NCBI GenBank assembly: GCA_017553445.1
Contig: JAFZMD010000037.1
Coordinates: 1 to 64,000 of the forward strand
Reading direction: 5' to 3'
Length of the DNA: 64,000 nucleotides
Origin: Methanobrevibacter sp.
Lineage (GTDB): Archaea; Methanobacteriota; Methanobacteria; Methanobacteriales; Methanobacteriaceae
In this document: positions 27,127 through 36,389 of the stretch, piece after piece
Position numbering within the stretch: position 1 is the stretch's first letter
Layout of the letters: every line of letters starts with the position of its first letter
Program-made: the position numbers and the translations under genes
The notes under the pieces: model-generated
What the model saw: the letters and a program-made list of their open reading frames with translations, nothing else
Told to the model about the DNA's origin: nothing
The model's database searches: none

Positions 27127-28377
27127 ATGAGTAAAGTTAAGGATATGTCTCTTGCACCTGAAGGTGTTAGAAAGATTGAATGGGTTCAAAAACATATGCC
27201 TGTTTTAGAACACATTAAAAAAGAATATGAAGAAACTCAACCTTTCAAAGGAATTACTATCGGATCATGTTTACATTTGGAACCTAAAACAATCAATTTG
27301 GGTTTAACATTAATGGCTGGTGGAGCTGAAGTTGCAATGACTGGCTGTAACCCATTGTCCACCCATGACGATGCTGTGGCTGGAGCTGCTGATTTAGGAT
27401 TAAACGTTTATGGGTGGAGAGAACAGGACGACGAGGAATACTACCAAACCATTAACATGGTACTCGATCACAAACCAGACATAATCATCGATGACGGAGC
27501 AGACATGATTATGGTACTTCACAACGAAAGAACAGAATTACTAAGCCACATCAAAGGGGCATGTGAAGAAACCACAACTGGTGTACATAGATTACAGGCA
27601 ATGCATGCAGACGGTGCATTAAAATTCCCAGTAATCGCAGTAAACGATGCTTATACCAAATACTTATTCGATAATCGTTACGGAACCGGACAATCAAGCT
27701 TCGATGCAATAATGGGAACTACCAACATGGTAATCGCAGGAAAAACCGTAGCGGTATGCGGATACGGATGGTGTGGTCGTGGATTAGCACTCAGAGCAGC
27801 AGGTCTTGGAGCAGATGTTATTGTCACAGAAGTTGATCCAATCAGAGCACTCGAAGCAAGAATGGACGGATACAGAGTAATGACCATAAGAGAAGCAGTA
27901 AAACAAGCCGACCTAATCATTACAGTTACCGGAAACGCAGACATTATCTGTGGGGATGACTTCAAATACATGAAAGACGGATGCATGCTTGCAAACTCCG
28001 GACACTTCAATGTAGAAATCAACAGACCAGATCTTGAAGCAATCTCAACTGAAGTAAAAGAAGTAAGAGAAAGTATAGAAGAATTCACAACCAAAGACGG
28101 AAGAAAAATCTACCTTTTAGCGGACGGCCGTTTAGTTAACTTATCAGCCGCAAGAGGACAAGGACACCCTGCTGAAATCATGGACATGAGTTTTGCAGTA
28201 CAGGCACTTTCAGCAAAACACATACTTGAAAACGATTTACCTGTCGGTGTAACCAAAGCACCTGACGAAATCGACTACAATGTAGCAAGCATGAAACTAA
28301 AAGCAATGGGCATTGAAATCGACTCATTAACTGACAAACAAAAGGCTTACATGGCTAACTGGCAAGAAGGAACATAA
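27127..28377 (+). CDS. ahcY: S-adenosylhomocysteinase family enzyme (likely S-inosylhomocysteine hydrolase)
   Basis: The enzyme removes the product of methyl transfer reactions. In methanogens the characterised homologue (M. jannaschii) prefers S-inosyl-L-homocysteine made by deamination. The 416 residues show the catalytic segment VIAVNDAYTKYLFDNRYGTGQSS, the Rossmann NAD motif GKTVAVCGYGWCGRG, and the C-terminal VNLSAARGQGHPAEIMDMSF. ATG 27127 is used because GGAGAT precedes it; ATG 27112 would contain that site. A T-rich tract after the stop leads into the next gene. A solo hairpin of the neighbouring mobile element lies in the upstream region. Confidence 0.94.
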   Translation: MSKVKDMSLAPEGVRKIEWVQKHMPVLEHIKKEYEETQPFKGITIGSCLHLEPKTINLGLTLMAGGAEVAMTGCNPLSTHDDAVAGAADLGLNVYGWREQDDEEYYQTINMVLDHKPDIIIDDGADMIMVLHNERTELLSHIKGACEETTTGVHRLQAMHADGALKFPVIAVNDAYTKYLFDNRYGTGQSSFDAIMGTTNMVIAGKTVAVCGYGWCGRGLALRAAGLGADVIVTEVDPIRALEARMDGYRVMTIREAVKQADLIITVTGNADIICGDDFKYMKDGCMLANSGHFNVEINRPDLEAISTEVKEVRESIEEFTTKDGRKIYLLADGRLVNLSAARGQGHPAEIMDMSFAVQALSAKHILENDLPVGVTKAPDEIDYNVASMKLKAMGIEIDSLTDKQKAYMANWQEGT

Positions 28378-28398
28378 TTCCTTCTCTTTTTTTATTTC

Positions 28399-29049
28399 AT
28401 GTCTTTTTTTAAATATATTGACAATGGTAATGGACCTACTAAACTTTTTTTAGGGGGCGTTCATGGAAATGAAGGGAAAACCTCTATTAAATTTATTAAA
28501 GCTATTAAACATGATGACTTATCCTGTGGACAATTCTATTTTTATAATTTTGATAGAACGGACTATATTTCAACCCTTAAAAAGGAATATTATGAGTCCG
28601 AATTAGGTCAAAGGATTTTAAAGTTAATTGAATATTTCAGACCTGATTTTTATACAGAACTTCATTGTTTCAATTTGGAAAATTATGATAGATTGACCTC
28701 GATGGAACGTTATAGAAAAACAGGTGTTCCTCCATTGATTCCTGCGGGAAATCATGTTTTGGTATCATCTGTTTCACCGTTAATTAGAATGACTTATTTT
28801 TCAACGGATACTGTCTGCAAGACTTTAGAATTTCCTTGTCTTGAAAAATTGACTCCTGAAGTCGTGGAGAAATATAATTTTAATAAAAAATTAGCTGTTG
28901 AACGGTATATGGATTTGCTTAGATTGATAACAAAATGTGAAACAAGAGTTGATTTTGAAAATGCAATGATGATAAAGTATAATGCTCAGGTCAAATTAGC
29001 TATGGATTATGCAAAAAAAGTGTTTGGGGAGGATTTTCCTCCATATTAG
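28399..29049 (+). CDS. DUF2119-like predicted deacylase
   Basis: This 216-residue protein has GGVHGNEGKTS near residue 19 and FYTELHCF near residue 90. The His-x-x-Glu pattern followed by a later Glu-x-His resembles the zinc site of aspartoacylase/M14-type deacylases. A methanogen family of this type is known as DUF2119 (from memory). The substrate is unknown. No ribosome binding site is visible before the ATG, which follows a T-rich tract 21 bases after ahcY, so translation may be leaderless. Its stop overlaps that of fen on the opposite strand by 4 bases. Confidence 0.75.
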   Translation: MSFFKYIDNGNGPTKLFLGGVHGNEGKTSIKFIKAIKHDDLSCGQFYFYNFDRTDYISTLKKEYYESELGQRILKLIEYFRPDFYTELHCFNLENYDRLTSMERYRKTGVPPLIPAGNHVLVSSVSPLIRMTYFSTDTVCKTLEFPCLEKLTPEVVEKYNFNKKLAVERYMDLLRLITKCETRVDFENAMMIKYNAQVKLAMDYAKKVFGEDFPPY

Positions 29050-30029
29050 AACCATGCATCAAGGCTTCCTTGTGATGAACTTAAATTTTTAAGTCTATCT
29101 GATGCCTTAACTACACGACTTTCTGAAAAACCATGTTCATAGCATAAGAATTCAACAAGACCTTCTTTATCAGGTTTGGTCCATTTTATTTTATAATCTG
29201 TGTTAACATTATGGTTTAGGAAAATATCTCTGACTTCATTTAGGTCATGTTCACTTTCCTTTTGCAGTTCATCTATTTTTTCTTGTAATTTCCCGGTTTT
29301 GGCTAGTTTTAATGCCGTTTTAGCACCTACGCCTTTTAATCCATCACAAAAATCAGTTCCAATCAGAATTCCCATGTCTATTAACTCTTCACGAGTTATG
29401 TTCAGTTCATGTAAGACATGCCTTAATTCATAGTATTCTAAGTTTCCTAGGTTTGAATTAACTGCAAGATTTCTTACTACTCTTTTTGATCCAAACAGCA
29501 GACAATCATAATCCTGTGAAGCAACTGCATAGGCATCTCCTTTTTCAACCAGATATGCTGCTTGCGCTTCTCCTTCACCTTTTGCCTCAACATATGGTAT
29601 TCCCATTAATGTTAATAATTTTTTAGATGAGTCTATGATTTCTGGAGATAATTTGGATGACCTCATAGCATATTTGCGTGCTTTTTCCGTATCTCCACTT
29701 TTTAAAGCTTCTTTATAAATTTTTTCTGCTTCGTCCCTTACTTCTCTTCTTTTGGCCTGGGTGTCACTTTTAAGTTCTGGAGCTTTACCATCAAAGACAT
29801 AAATGGGTTTTATTCCCTTTTCAACCATTGATGAGTTTCTATACAATATTCCGCTTAAGTGGGAAGTTATATTCCCGTTTTCATCACATAATGGCTGACC
29901 GTCTCTTTGCCTTATTGTTGATAAGAATTGATATAATGTATTGAATGCATCTATGGATACGGCTCTACCTTCTAAATCTTTGAAATTTATTTTTTCAGGT
30001 TCAATTATGTCCTTAAGTTTTACACCCAT
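29046..30029 (-). CDS. fen: Flap endonuclease FEN-1
   Basis: FEN-1 removes 5' flaps during Okazaki fragment processing and repair. The 327 residues contain the N-terminal XPG region (VSIDAFNTLYQFLSTIRQRDG), the internal XPG region (GIPYVEAKGEGEAQAAYLV, ASQDYDCLLFG), and a helix-hairpin-helix (GTDFCDGLKGVGAKTALKLAK). The C-terminus QGSLDAWF is a PCNA-binding (PIP) box. The DUF98 gene lies 8 bases upstream in the same direction. Confidence 0.95.
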   Translation of the reverse strand: MGVKLKDIIEPEKINFKDLEGRAVSIDAFNTLYQFLSTIRQRDGQPLCDENGNITSHLSGILYRNSSMVEKGIKPIYVFDGKAPELKSDTQAKRREVRDEAEKIYKEALKSGDTEKARKYAMRSSKLSPEIIDSSKKLLTLMGIPYVEAKGEGEAQAAYLVEKGDAYAVASQDYDCLLFGSKRVVRNLAVNSNLGNLEYYELRHVLHELNITREELIDMGILIGTDFCDGLKGVGAKTALKLAKTGKLQEKIDELQKESEHDLNEVRDIFLNHNVNTDYKIKWTKPDKEGLVEFLCYEHGFSESRVVKASDRLKNLSSSQGSLDAWF

Positions 30030-30037
30030 ACTACCAC

Positions 30038-30601
30038 CTAAATGTCTGTAAATTTGCTGACAGGAAATACTTCCTTAATCCACATCAATATTTCATTTTT
30101 ATGTATTATGGCGTAATCTCTAGCCAGCATGTCTTCTGTTGTGTCGAATAGTTTCTGCAATGTTTCATTTGGCTTTTCAATATAAATGTTATTGATTTCT
30201 CTTCGGGATTCGATATTATAATTTTTCAATATTCTTCCAATCGGGATGTCTGCCCTGACCAGGTCACAGCATATTTCATCCGTAAGTCTTTTCAATGGAA
30301 TGTATGAGATTGCATAAATCAAGTTTTCATCGTCTTTATGCATTATCACTTCTCTGAAATTAACTTTTTCCCCAACTTCGCCATTGACTAGTTTCGCGCT
30401 TTCTTCTGTTGCATCTTCAAAATGTTGTTCTAATGTAGATAAGGTTATTTTTCCGTATAATACGTCTAAAATTGCTGTAATTGATCCGTCTGTTGTTAAT
30501 AGTATCTTTTGTGTGTTTGAAAAGTTTTTTGGGTATGTATCTTCAACAGCATTTATTTTTTCAATAAGCCTTTTATTGGCTTCATTTTTATTCATTGGCA
30601 T
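30038..30601 (-). CDS. DUF98 / chorismate pyruvate-lyase-like protein
   Basis: This is a 187-residue protein with the chorismate-lyase-like fold pattern: LLTTDGSITAILDVLYG in the first third, VNFREVIMHKDDENLIYAISYIP in the middle, and ADIPIGRILKNYNIESRREI near the end. The DUF98 family includes enzymes that release 4-hydroxybenzoate from chorismate. In a methanogen this could feed an aromatic cofactor, but the product here is not known. It lies 4 bases downstream of the hacA-like gene on the minus strand, so it is likely in the same operon, and is followed by fen. Confidence 0.75.
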   Translation of the reverse strand: MPMNKNEANKRLIEKINAVEDTYPKNFSNTQKILLTTDGSITAILDVLYGKITLSTLEQHFEDATEESAKLVNGEVGEKVNFREVIMHKDDENLIYAISYIPLKRLTDEICCDLVRADIPIGRILKNYNIESRREINNIYIEKPNETLQKLFDTTEDMLARDYAIIHKNEILMWIKEVFPVSKFTDI

Positions 30602-30605
30602 TTAA

Positions 30606-31862
30606 TCACATCAAATCTTTTGGATTTTTTATAACTCCTTCAATTGCAGAAGCGGCTACAACTTTTGAATTGGAAAGATAAACTGAGGATTTAGGATCGC
30701 CCATTCTGCCTTTAAAGTTTCTGTTTGTTGTAGAAATACAGACTTCTCCTTCGGATAACACTCCCATATGCCCACCGAGACATGGTCCACATCCAGGATT
30801 GCATATTATGGCTCCAGCATCAATAAAAGCTTCGATATATCCCAGATTCATTGCTTGCTTGTATATTTCGCGTGATGCAGGTAATATTAATAATCTTACA
30901 TTATCGTTAATTTTTTGACCTTTCAATATTTCATATGCATCTTTTAAATCGGATAATCTGCCGTTTGTACATGAACCGATTAAACATTGGTCAATTGCTG
31001 TTCCTTCAACCTTGGAGATGTCACATACATTATCCACATCATTTGGGCATGCAATTTGAGGTTCCATATCACTTATATCAAAAAGCATTTCTTTTTCATA
31101 AACTGCATCGCTGTCGGATTTAACAATTTTCAGTTCATTTTCTTTTTTTGAAGTTCTTTTGCATATGTAATCAATCACTTCTCTATTTGGTTCCATTATA
31201 CCGTTTTTAGCACCCATTTCAATTGCCATATTGCACATGGTTGCCCTTCCTTCAACGCCCATGTTTTCAATTGTTTCGCCGCAGAATTCTGCAGTTTTAT
31301 AAGTTGCTCCGGCAATTCCAATTTTTCCGATTATATTTAGAATTATGTCTTTTGGTGCTATGTATGGATTTAATTCTCCAATGACTTCCATTTTAATGGC
31401 TTGCGGGACCATAAACCAAGTTTTTCCTGTTGCCCAGACCATTGCCAAGTCTGTTGCCCCCATTCCTGTTGAAAATGCTCCAAATGCACCATATGTGCAG
31501 GTATGTGAATCTGCACCGACGATTACTTTTCCGGGTTCGGCCAAACCCATTTCCGGAACTACCTGATGGCATATTCCTTCTCCATGAATGTAATGGTTTT
31601 TTATACCTTGCTTTTTTATAAAATCACGGCAAACTTTTTGAAATTCGGCAGACCCTATTGTATTGGCAGGAACATTATGATCAAAAATAATGGCTATTTT
31701 ATCCGGATTCCAGACTTTATCTGCTACTTTTTCAAATGTTTTTATTGCTGGGGGTGAAGTTCCATCGTGAGACATTGCAAGGTCAACAGGAATTTCTATT
31801 ATTTCTCCAGGAGTTACTTCATGTCCTGCTTTAGAAGATAGGATTTTTTCAGTAATATTCAC
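30606..31862 (-). CDS. Aconitase-family large subunit, homoaconitase or isopropylmalate isomerase
   Basis: This 418-residue large subunit has the aconitase signatures GADSHTCTYGAFGAFSTGMG, CLIGSCTNGRLSDL and CNPGCGPCLGGHMGVL; the cysteines bind the [4Fe-4S] cluster. The family makes either isopropylmalate (leucine) or homoaconitate (2-oxosuberate, coenzyme B). The gene upstream, 5 bases away, is an aksA-type homocitrate synthase, which favours the coenzyme B pathway (HacA/AksD). The small subunit is not in this window. It starts with GTG 31862 after GGTAGAT. Confidence 0.88.
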   Translation of the reverse strand: MNITEKILSSKAGHEVTPGEIIEIPVDLAMSHDGTSPPAIKTFEKVADKVWNPDKIAIIFDHNVPANTIGSAEFQKVCRDFIKKQGIKNHYIHGEGICHQVVPEMGLAEPGKVIVGADSHTCTYGAFGAFSTGMGATDLAMVWATGKTWFMVPQAIKMEVIGELNPYIAPKDIILNIIGKIGIAGATYKTAEFCGETIENMGVEGRATMCNMAIEMGAKNGIMEPNREVIDYICKRTSKKENELKIVKSDSDAVYEKEMLFDISDMEPQIACPNDVDNVCDISKVEGTAIDQCLIGSCTNGRLSDLKDAYEILKGQKINDNVRLLILPASREIYKQAMNLGYIEAFIDAGAIICNPGCGPCLGGHMGVLSEGEVCISTTNRNFKGRMGDPKSSVYLSNSKVVAASAIEGVIKNPKDLM

Positions 31863-31867
31863 GTTAT

Positions 31868-33031
31868 CTACCTTTTTGTATTTTTAACGATTTCCTTAAA
31901 CACACTATCGTTAATGTATTTTCCTTCTTCTCTTGACTTTTTAACTTGACTTACAATTTCTATAAGTTCATCATCAGTAACTTCCAGGCCACATTCATTT
32001 AATTTTGCCCTGACTGCTCTGCAACCGGAATGTTTACCTAAAACAAGTTTTCTTTTACGGCCAACCAATTCAGGAACATAAGGTTCATAACATAGTGGTT
32101 CCTCTATTACTGCATCAACATGGATTCCGGATTCGTGTCTGAACACGTTTTTTCCAACAACAGGTTTGTTGTAAGGAATCGGTAATTGGCTTGCTTTTGA
32201 TACCAAATCAGATAATTCTTTAATATATTTAATTTTAAAACCTAAATCTTTTCCATACAATATTTTTAATGCCATAATAAGTTCTTCTAATGATGCATTT
32301 CCTGCTCGCTCACCAATACCATTGACTGTAGTTGAAATACCTTTTGCTCCAGCCAATACTCCTGTAATGGAGTTAATAACGGCTAAACCGAAGTCATTGT
32401 GGCAGTGAAGTGCTAAATTGACATTCAAGTCTTTTACAAGCTCTCTAACTAAATAATCGATTCCCTGTGGGGTAATTGCACCGGTTGTATCGGCAATGTG
32501 GACTCTATCCGCACCGCATTCTTCAGCTTTTGAATATATCCTTTTTAAAAATTCAATATCTGTTCTTGTAGCATCTTCTGCTGAAAATGCAACATATAAA
32601 CCATGATCTTTAGCATAATCAACTGCAGTTTCACATAAATTAATAGCATCCTGACGTGTTATATGCATTTTATGATCTAGGTGAATGTCTGATGTTCCGA
32701 CAAAAGTTATAATGCCGTCAACATCACAATCAAGCGCAGCGTCAATGTCATCGGTCTTTGTTCTGGTCAATGCTAAAATTTCAGCATTCAAACCTTCACT
32801 AGCTATTGCCTTTACGGTTTCCCTTTCCTTTTCAGAAACTATTGGAAATCCTGCTTCAATTTGATTGATTTTAAACTGATCAAGTTTGCGTGCAATCTCT
32901 AATTTTTCTTCAAAACTAAAGCAGACGCCAGGGGTCTGTTCACCATCTCTTAATGTTGTATCATATATTATAAAATCTTCTGGAAATGTTATTTCACATT
33001 CTTTATTGTAATGACTTATAAAATATTGCAA
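31868..33031 (-). CDS. aksA: Homocitrate synthase-type enzyme AksA
   Basis: AksA condenses acetyl-CoA with 2-oxoglutarate and longer 2-oxoacids at the start of 2-oxosuberate and coenzyme B synthesis. The 387 residues carry YDTTLRDGEQTPGV near residue 24, the metal-binding HCHNDFGLA, and NGIGERAGNASLEE. There is no long C-terminal leucine-feedback domain as in LeuA, which fits the homocitrate type. Isopropylmalate or citramalate synthase remain alternatives. It starts with TTG 33031 after GTGAG and is followed by the aconitase-family gene. Confidence 0.88.
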   Translation of the reverse strand: MQYFISHYNKECEITFPEDFIIYDTTLRDGEQTPGVCFSFEEKLEIARKLDQFKINQIEAGFPIVSEKERETVKAIASEGLNAEILALTRTKTDDIDAALDCDVDGIITFVGTSDIHLDHKMHITRQDAINLCETAVDYAKDHGLYVAFSAEDATRTDIEFLKRIYSKAEECGADRVHIADTTGAITPQGIDYLVRELVKDLNVNLALHCHNDFGLAVINSITGVLAGAKGISTTVNGIGERAGNASLEELIMALKILYGKDLGFKIKYIKELSDLVSKASQLPIPYNKPVVGKNVFRHESGIHVDAVIEEPLCYEPYVPELVGRKRKLVLGKHSGCRAVRAKLNECGLEVTDDELIEIVSQVKKSREEGKYINDSVFKEIVKNTKR

Positions 33032-33081
33032 TTATCTCACTTCTTTATAAATTATAATTATTATAGTATTTTTCTTTAATG

Positions 33082-33623
33082 TTAATATAATTTTTCTAAA
33101 AGTTCCAAGTATGATGTTCTTTCAAATCCGTCTGTAATTCCCAATTTTGCAAATAATTCAAAAATTTTTTCTTGAGCTTCACTGTAATCGTTTCCTTCTT
33201 CCAGGGCAATTTCTATTTCCATATATGGGTCCAGTCCTTCAACATCATCCAGACTAATCTCAAAGTTTTTGTAAGTGTAGTATTGTCTGTTTTTTTTCAC
33301 GGCTCTTACTTTGTCAAATCCCAAATGTTCAAATATTTTGCTGCACTTTTCACTGTCTTCTATTGCAATTTCAATTTCTTCACGTGTTTTACTCTTAGAA
33401 TCTATTTTTGGACCTTTGTAAGTTATAAATATGTTTGTATCATTGTTTTCTTTTGTTGTTCTTATTCTTAAAGCTTCATCGCTTTTTGCGAAATCTACAA
33501 TTGGACTGTTAAAATAAATATCTTCTTGAAATTCTTTTTACTTTTTGTAGCTCCAAGATTTTCTAACTTTTTTTTCATATCTTCAAAATTTTCAATTTTT
33601 GCTTTAACTTCAACTTCTATCAT
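33082..33623 (-). pseudogene. CYTH-domain (class IV adenylate cyclase/thiamine triphosphatase-like) gene with a frameshift
   Basis: The gene begins at ATG 33623 after GGGGA and encodes MIEVEVKAKIENFEDMKKKL, the typical ExExK start of CYTH/CyaB proteins. After about 30 codons the frame shifts at the run of five A (33535-33539, minus strand). The rest continues in the -1 frame as KEFQEDIYFNSPIVDFAKSD through LRIRTTKENNDTNIFITYKG to LELLEKLY at 33082. One extra A would restore a full frame of about 180 codons. The zero frame stops at 33495-33497 after 42 residues. It may be a sequencing error, a true pseudogene, or a site of frameshifting or polymerase slippage. The rest of the sequence is well conserved in CYTH features. 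Confidence 0.8.
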
Positions 33624-33803
33624 GTTAATTTCCCCATTAATTTATTATTTAAAATTTTTTAAATTTTAATTTTTTTGTTGTATATATTTAAATAAACATA
33701 AGTTTATATACTATTTAAATAAAATATTTTATTAGTAAAAATTTAATTTTTGTTTTCTTAATTTTTACTTACTACTTTTAAAAACTTAATTGGAGGTTTT
33801 AAT

Positions 33804-34349
33804 TTGACCGATGTTGACATTAAAATAGAAAACATTGTAGCTTCCGCAAGCATTGGGAAAGATATTGTCTTGACTGATGTATCTCAAGCTTTAGAAGGAG
33901 TTAATTTTAATCGTGAACAGTTTCCGGGTTTAGTTTTCAAACTTAAAGATCCGAAAACAGCAGCATTAATTTTCAGCTCTGGTAAGCTTGTTTGTACTGG
34001 AGCAAAATCTATAGATGATTCCAAATTGGCAATCAAAAAAACTGTAGATTTGATGAGGGAAGTAGATACAGAAATTCCTCATGAATTTGAAATTAAAATT
34101 CAAAATATTGTGGCATCTGCAAATTTGCAATCCACATTAAATTTAGAAGCAGTAGCTTTAGAACTTGAAGATACTGAATATGAACCGGAACAATTCCCTG
34201 GTTTAGTATACAGATTATCTGACCCTAAAGTTGTGCTATTATTGTTTGGTTCCGGTAAAGTTGTTTGTACTGGAGCAAAAACAAAAAGCGACGCTAAATT
34301 AGGTGTCGAAAGAGCTTACGATAGATTAAGTGAGCTAGATTTAATATAA
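33804..34349 (+). CDS. tbp: TATA-box-binding protein
   Basis: TBP recruits the basal transcription machinery to archaeal promoters. The 181 residues consist of two imperfect repeats (about 1-90 and 91-181): IKIENIVASASIGKDIVLTDV and IKIQNIVASANLQSTLNLEAV; REQFPGLVFKLKDPKTAALIF and PEQFPGLVYRLSDPKVVLLLF; GKLVCTGAKS and GKVVCTGAKT. It starts with TTG 33804 after GGAGG. serB follows directly. Confidence 0.97.
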   Translation: MTDVDIKIENIVASASIGKDIVLTDVSQALEGVNFNREQFPGLVFKLKDPKTAALIFSSGKLVCTGAKSIDDSKLAIKKTVDLMREVDTEIPHEFEIKIQNIVASANLQSTLNLEAVALELEDTEYEPEQFPGLVYRLSDPKVVLLLFGSGKVVCTGAKTKSDAKLGVERAYDRLSELDLI

Positions 34350-34361
34350 TTGGTGGTATTA

Positions 34362-36101
34362 TTGATTAAACTTGTAGTATTTGACTTAGATAACGTTATT
34401 ATTGATGGTGAAGCAATAGATGAGATAGGAAAATTAGCAAATGTTGAAGATGAAATAGCTGAAATTACTGAAAAAGCTATGCAAGGTGAAATAGACTTTG
34501 AAACTTCTATTAAAGACAGAGTCCAACTTCTAGAAGGAACCTCTATCGAAGAAATCGAAAAAGTCGCAGATGAACTTCCATTGATGCCTGGTGCTTGTGA
34601 CACTATCGCACGTTTAAAAGAAGAAGATTTAGATGTAGCTATCATTAGTGGTAGTTTTGATGTAGTGGCTGATAAGGTTAAAGATAAACTTGGTGTTGAT
34701 ACAGTCTATACCAATAGTTTCACAGTCGAAGATGGTAAATTAACTGGTGAAGTGACTGGTCCTTTAGTATCTTGTTCTAAATTAGATGTTTTAAATGACC
34801 ATGTCGAAAAAGCAGGTATTTCTTTAGATGAAGTAGTTGCTGTTGGAGATGGCGCAAATGACATTTCCATGATTGAGTCAGCTGGTTGCGGAATTGCATT
34901 CAATGCAAAAGATTCTGTAAAAGAAATAGCTGATGTAGTAGTAGAAGAAAAAGACTTGACAAAAGTCTTAGACGAAATTCTTAATCAATTAACCACTGAA
35001 GATACTGAAAACGACGCTGTTGAAGACGAAGAAGCTGAAGAAGTTGAAGTTGAAGCTACTGAAGAAGTAGAGGAAACTGAAGAAACTGAAGATGCTGAAG
35101 CTGAAGTCGAAGAAACTGAAGAAGTTGAAGCCGAAGATGCTGAAGAAGTAGAAGAAGTAGAAGAAGCTGAAGTTGAAGCTGAAGATGCTGAAGAAGTAGA
35201 AGAAGCTCAAGAAGAAGAAACTGAAGCTAAAAAGTCTAAAAAAGATCTTCCAAAATCTGAATTTGTTCTTGCTGACACTATGGAAGGTGTAAGAAAACAA
35301 AAAGACGAAAAAGAAGCCGAAATAGCTCAAATTGCTGAAGAAAGAGAAGAATTCAATAAAATAGCTAAAGAACAACGTAAAATCCGTGATGAATTAAATG
35401 CATCATTGAAAGAAAACTTAAACAAAGCTATTGAATACAGAAACGAACGTAATGAGATTAATAAAGCTGTTGAAGCAGCTAAAAAAGCTCGTAACGATGC
35501 AAACAATCAGATTAAAAATCTCGAATGGTCTTCAGGTAAACGTGATAAAGTAAAAATCGAAAATGAAATTAAAAAAATCGATAAAATTATTGAAACTCGC
35601 GTTTTAGATATCAAAAAAGAAAATCAGCTTGTTAAAAATGCTAATGATTTAAGAAAACAATTAATGGATATCCAAGAAGATGAATCAGTTAAAGAAGAAG
35701 CTCAGGAATTAAGAAAATTATCCGAAGAAGAGCACGAAAAAGTTATTACACTTTCTGAACAAGCACAGGCTGCTCATGAAGAAATGTTAACTTACTTCAG
35801 AAAAACTGATGATATCAGAACTGCAGCTGATGATGCACATAAAAAATTCATTGAAGCACGTAACAATGCTTCTGCAAAACATGAAGAATTCAAAGCTGTA
35901 TTAAGCGATATTCACGTTATTAACAAAAAATTAGGTTCTAACAAACCTAGAAAAAGAAGATCTGATAAAAAATCTTCTTCCGGTTCTAATAAAAATCGTG
36001 AAGAAAAAGAAAGAGCTGAAGAAATCTTTGAAAAATTCAAACAAGGTGGCAAAGTATCTACTGAAGAGCTCTTGCTTTTACAAAAATATAATATAAATTA
36101 A
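34362..36101 (+). CDS. serB: Phosphoserine phosphatase SerB with acidic linker and long coiled-coil tail
   Basis: The first 210 residues are a complete HAD-type phosphoserine phosphatase, the last step of serine synthesis: FDLDNVIIDGEAIDEI (motif I, with the E-A-I-D-E signature), ISGSFDVVAD (motif II), the Lys region CSKLDVL, and GDGANDISMIESAG (motif IV). Then come about 80 very acidic residues in imperfect repeats (EEVEEVEEAEVEAEDAEE) and about 280 residues of charged coiled coil (EKEAEIAQIAEEREEFNKIA to KPRKRRSDKKSSSGSNKN). SerB alone is about 210 residues, so the protein is more than doubled. Similar coiled-coil proteins occur separately in other archaea. TTG 34362 follows GGTGGT. It follows tbp. 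Confidence 0.88.
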   Translation: MIKLVVFDLDNVIIDGEAIDEIGKLANVEDEIAEITEKAMQGEIDFETSIKDRVQLLEGTSIEEIEKVADELPLMPGACDTIARLKEEDLDVAIISGSFDVVADKVKDKLGVDTVYTNSFTVEDGKLTGEVTGPLVSCSKLDVLNDHVEKAGISLDEVVAVGDGANDISMIESAGCGIAFNAKDSVKEIADVVVEEKDLTKVLDEILNQLTTEDTENDAVEDEEAEEVEVEATEEVEETEETEDAEAEVEETEEVEAEDAEEVEEVEEAEVEAEDAEEVEEAQEEETEAKKSKKDLPKSEFVLADTMEGVRKQKDEKEAEIAQIAEEREEFNKIAKEQRKIRDELNASLKENLNKAIEYRNERNEINKAVEAAKKARNDANNQIKNLEWSSGKRDKVKIENEIKKIDKIIETRVLDIKKENQLVKNANDLRKQLMDIQEDESVKEEAQELRKLSEEEHEKVITLSEQAQAAHEEMLTYFRKTDDIRTAADDAHKKFIEARNNASAKHEEFKAVLSDIHVINKKLGSNKPRKRRSDKKSSSGSNKNREEKERAEEIFEKFKQGGKVSTEELLLLQKYNIN

Positions 36102-36144
36102 ATATTTTAATTTATATTTTTTCTTTTTTTTAAGGGGTTATAAA

Positions 36145-36291
36145 TTGTCTGAAGAGAAAATTGAAACTTGTTTTATCTGCGGTAAAAAATTTGACATGAA
36201 TAACTCAGAATTAGCATATTATCGTAATGGTAAATTTCCTATTTGTGATTTTTGTGCAGAATTCTATTCTTTCTATAAGGAAGATTTATAA
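36145..36291 (+). CDS. 48-residue zinc-ribbon protein
   Basis: A TTG start at 36145 follows AGGGG. The reading frame encodes SEEKIETCFICGKKF, a short middle, and FPICDFCAEFYSFYKEDL. Two CxxC pairs (CFIC and CDFC) about 25 residues apart form a likely zinc ribbon. It lies between serB and topA, both on the same strand. Its size and Cys layout support a real gene, but no function can be assigned; zinc-ribbon proteins of this size often bind RNA, DNA or other proteins. Confidence 0.7.
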   Translation: MSEEKIETCFICGKKFDMNNSELAYYRNGKFPICDFCAEFYSFYKEDL

Positions 36292-36389
36292 TTTTTTTAG
36301 AATTATTATTTTCATAGAAATTTTTATATATGATAATTTATTCTATATTTTATCTATATTGAGAAAAATTATATGGGGTACTTGTTAGA

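Noticed and set aside
28378-28398. Possible terminator after ahcY
   Set aside because: There is a T-rich tract but no clear hairpin, and the next gene begins at once; it was not listed.
34989-35375. A Phe/Ser-rich frame opposite the serB linker
   Set aside because: It is the antisense of the Glu-rich repeat and not a real protein.
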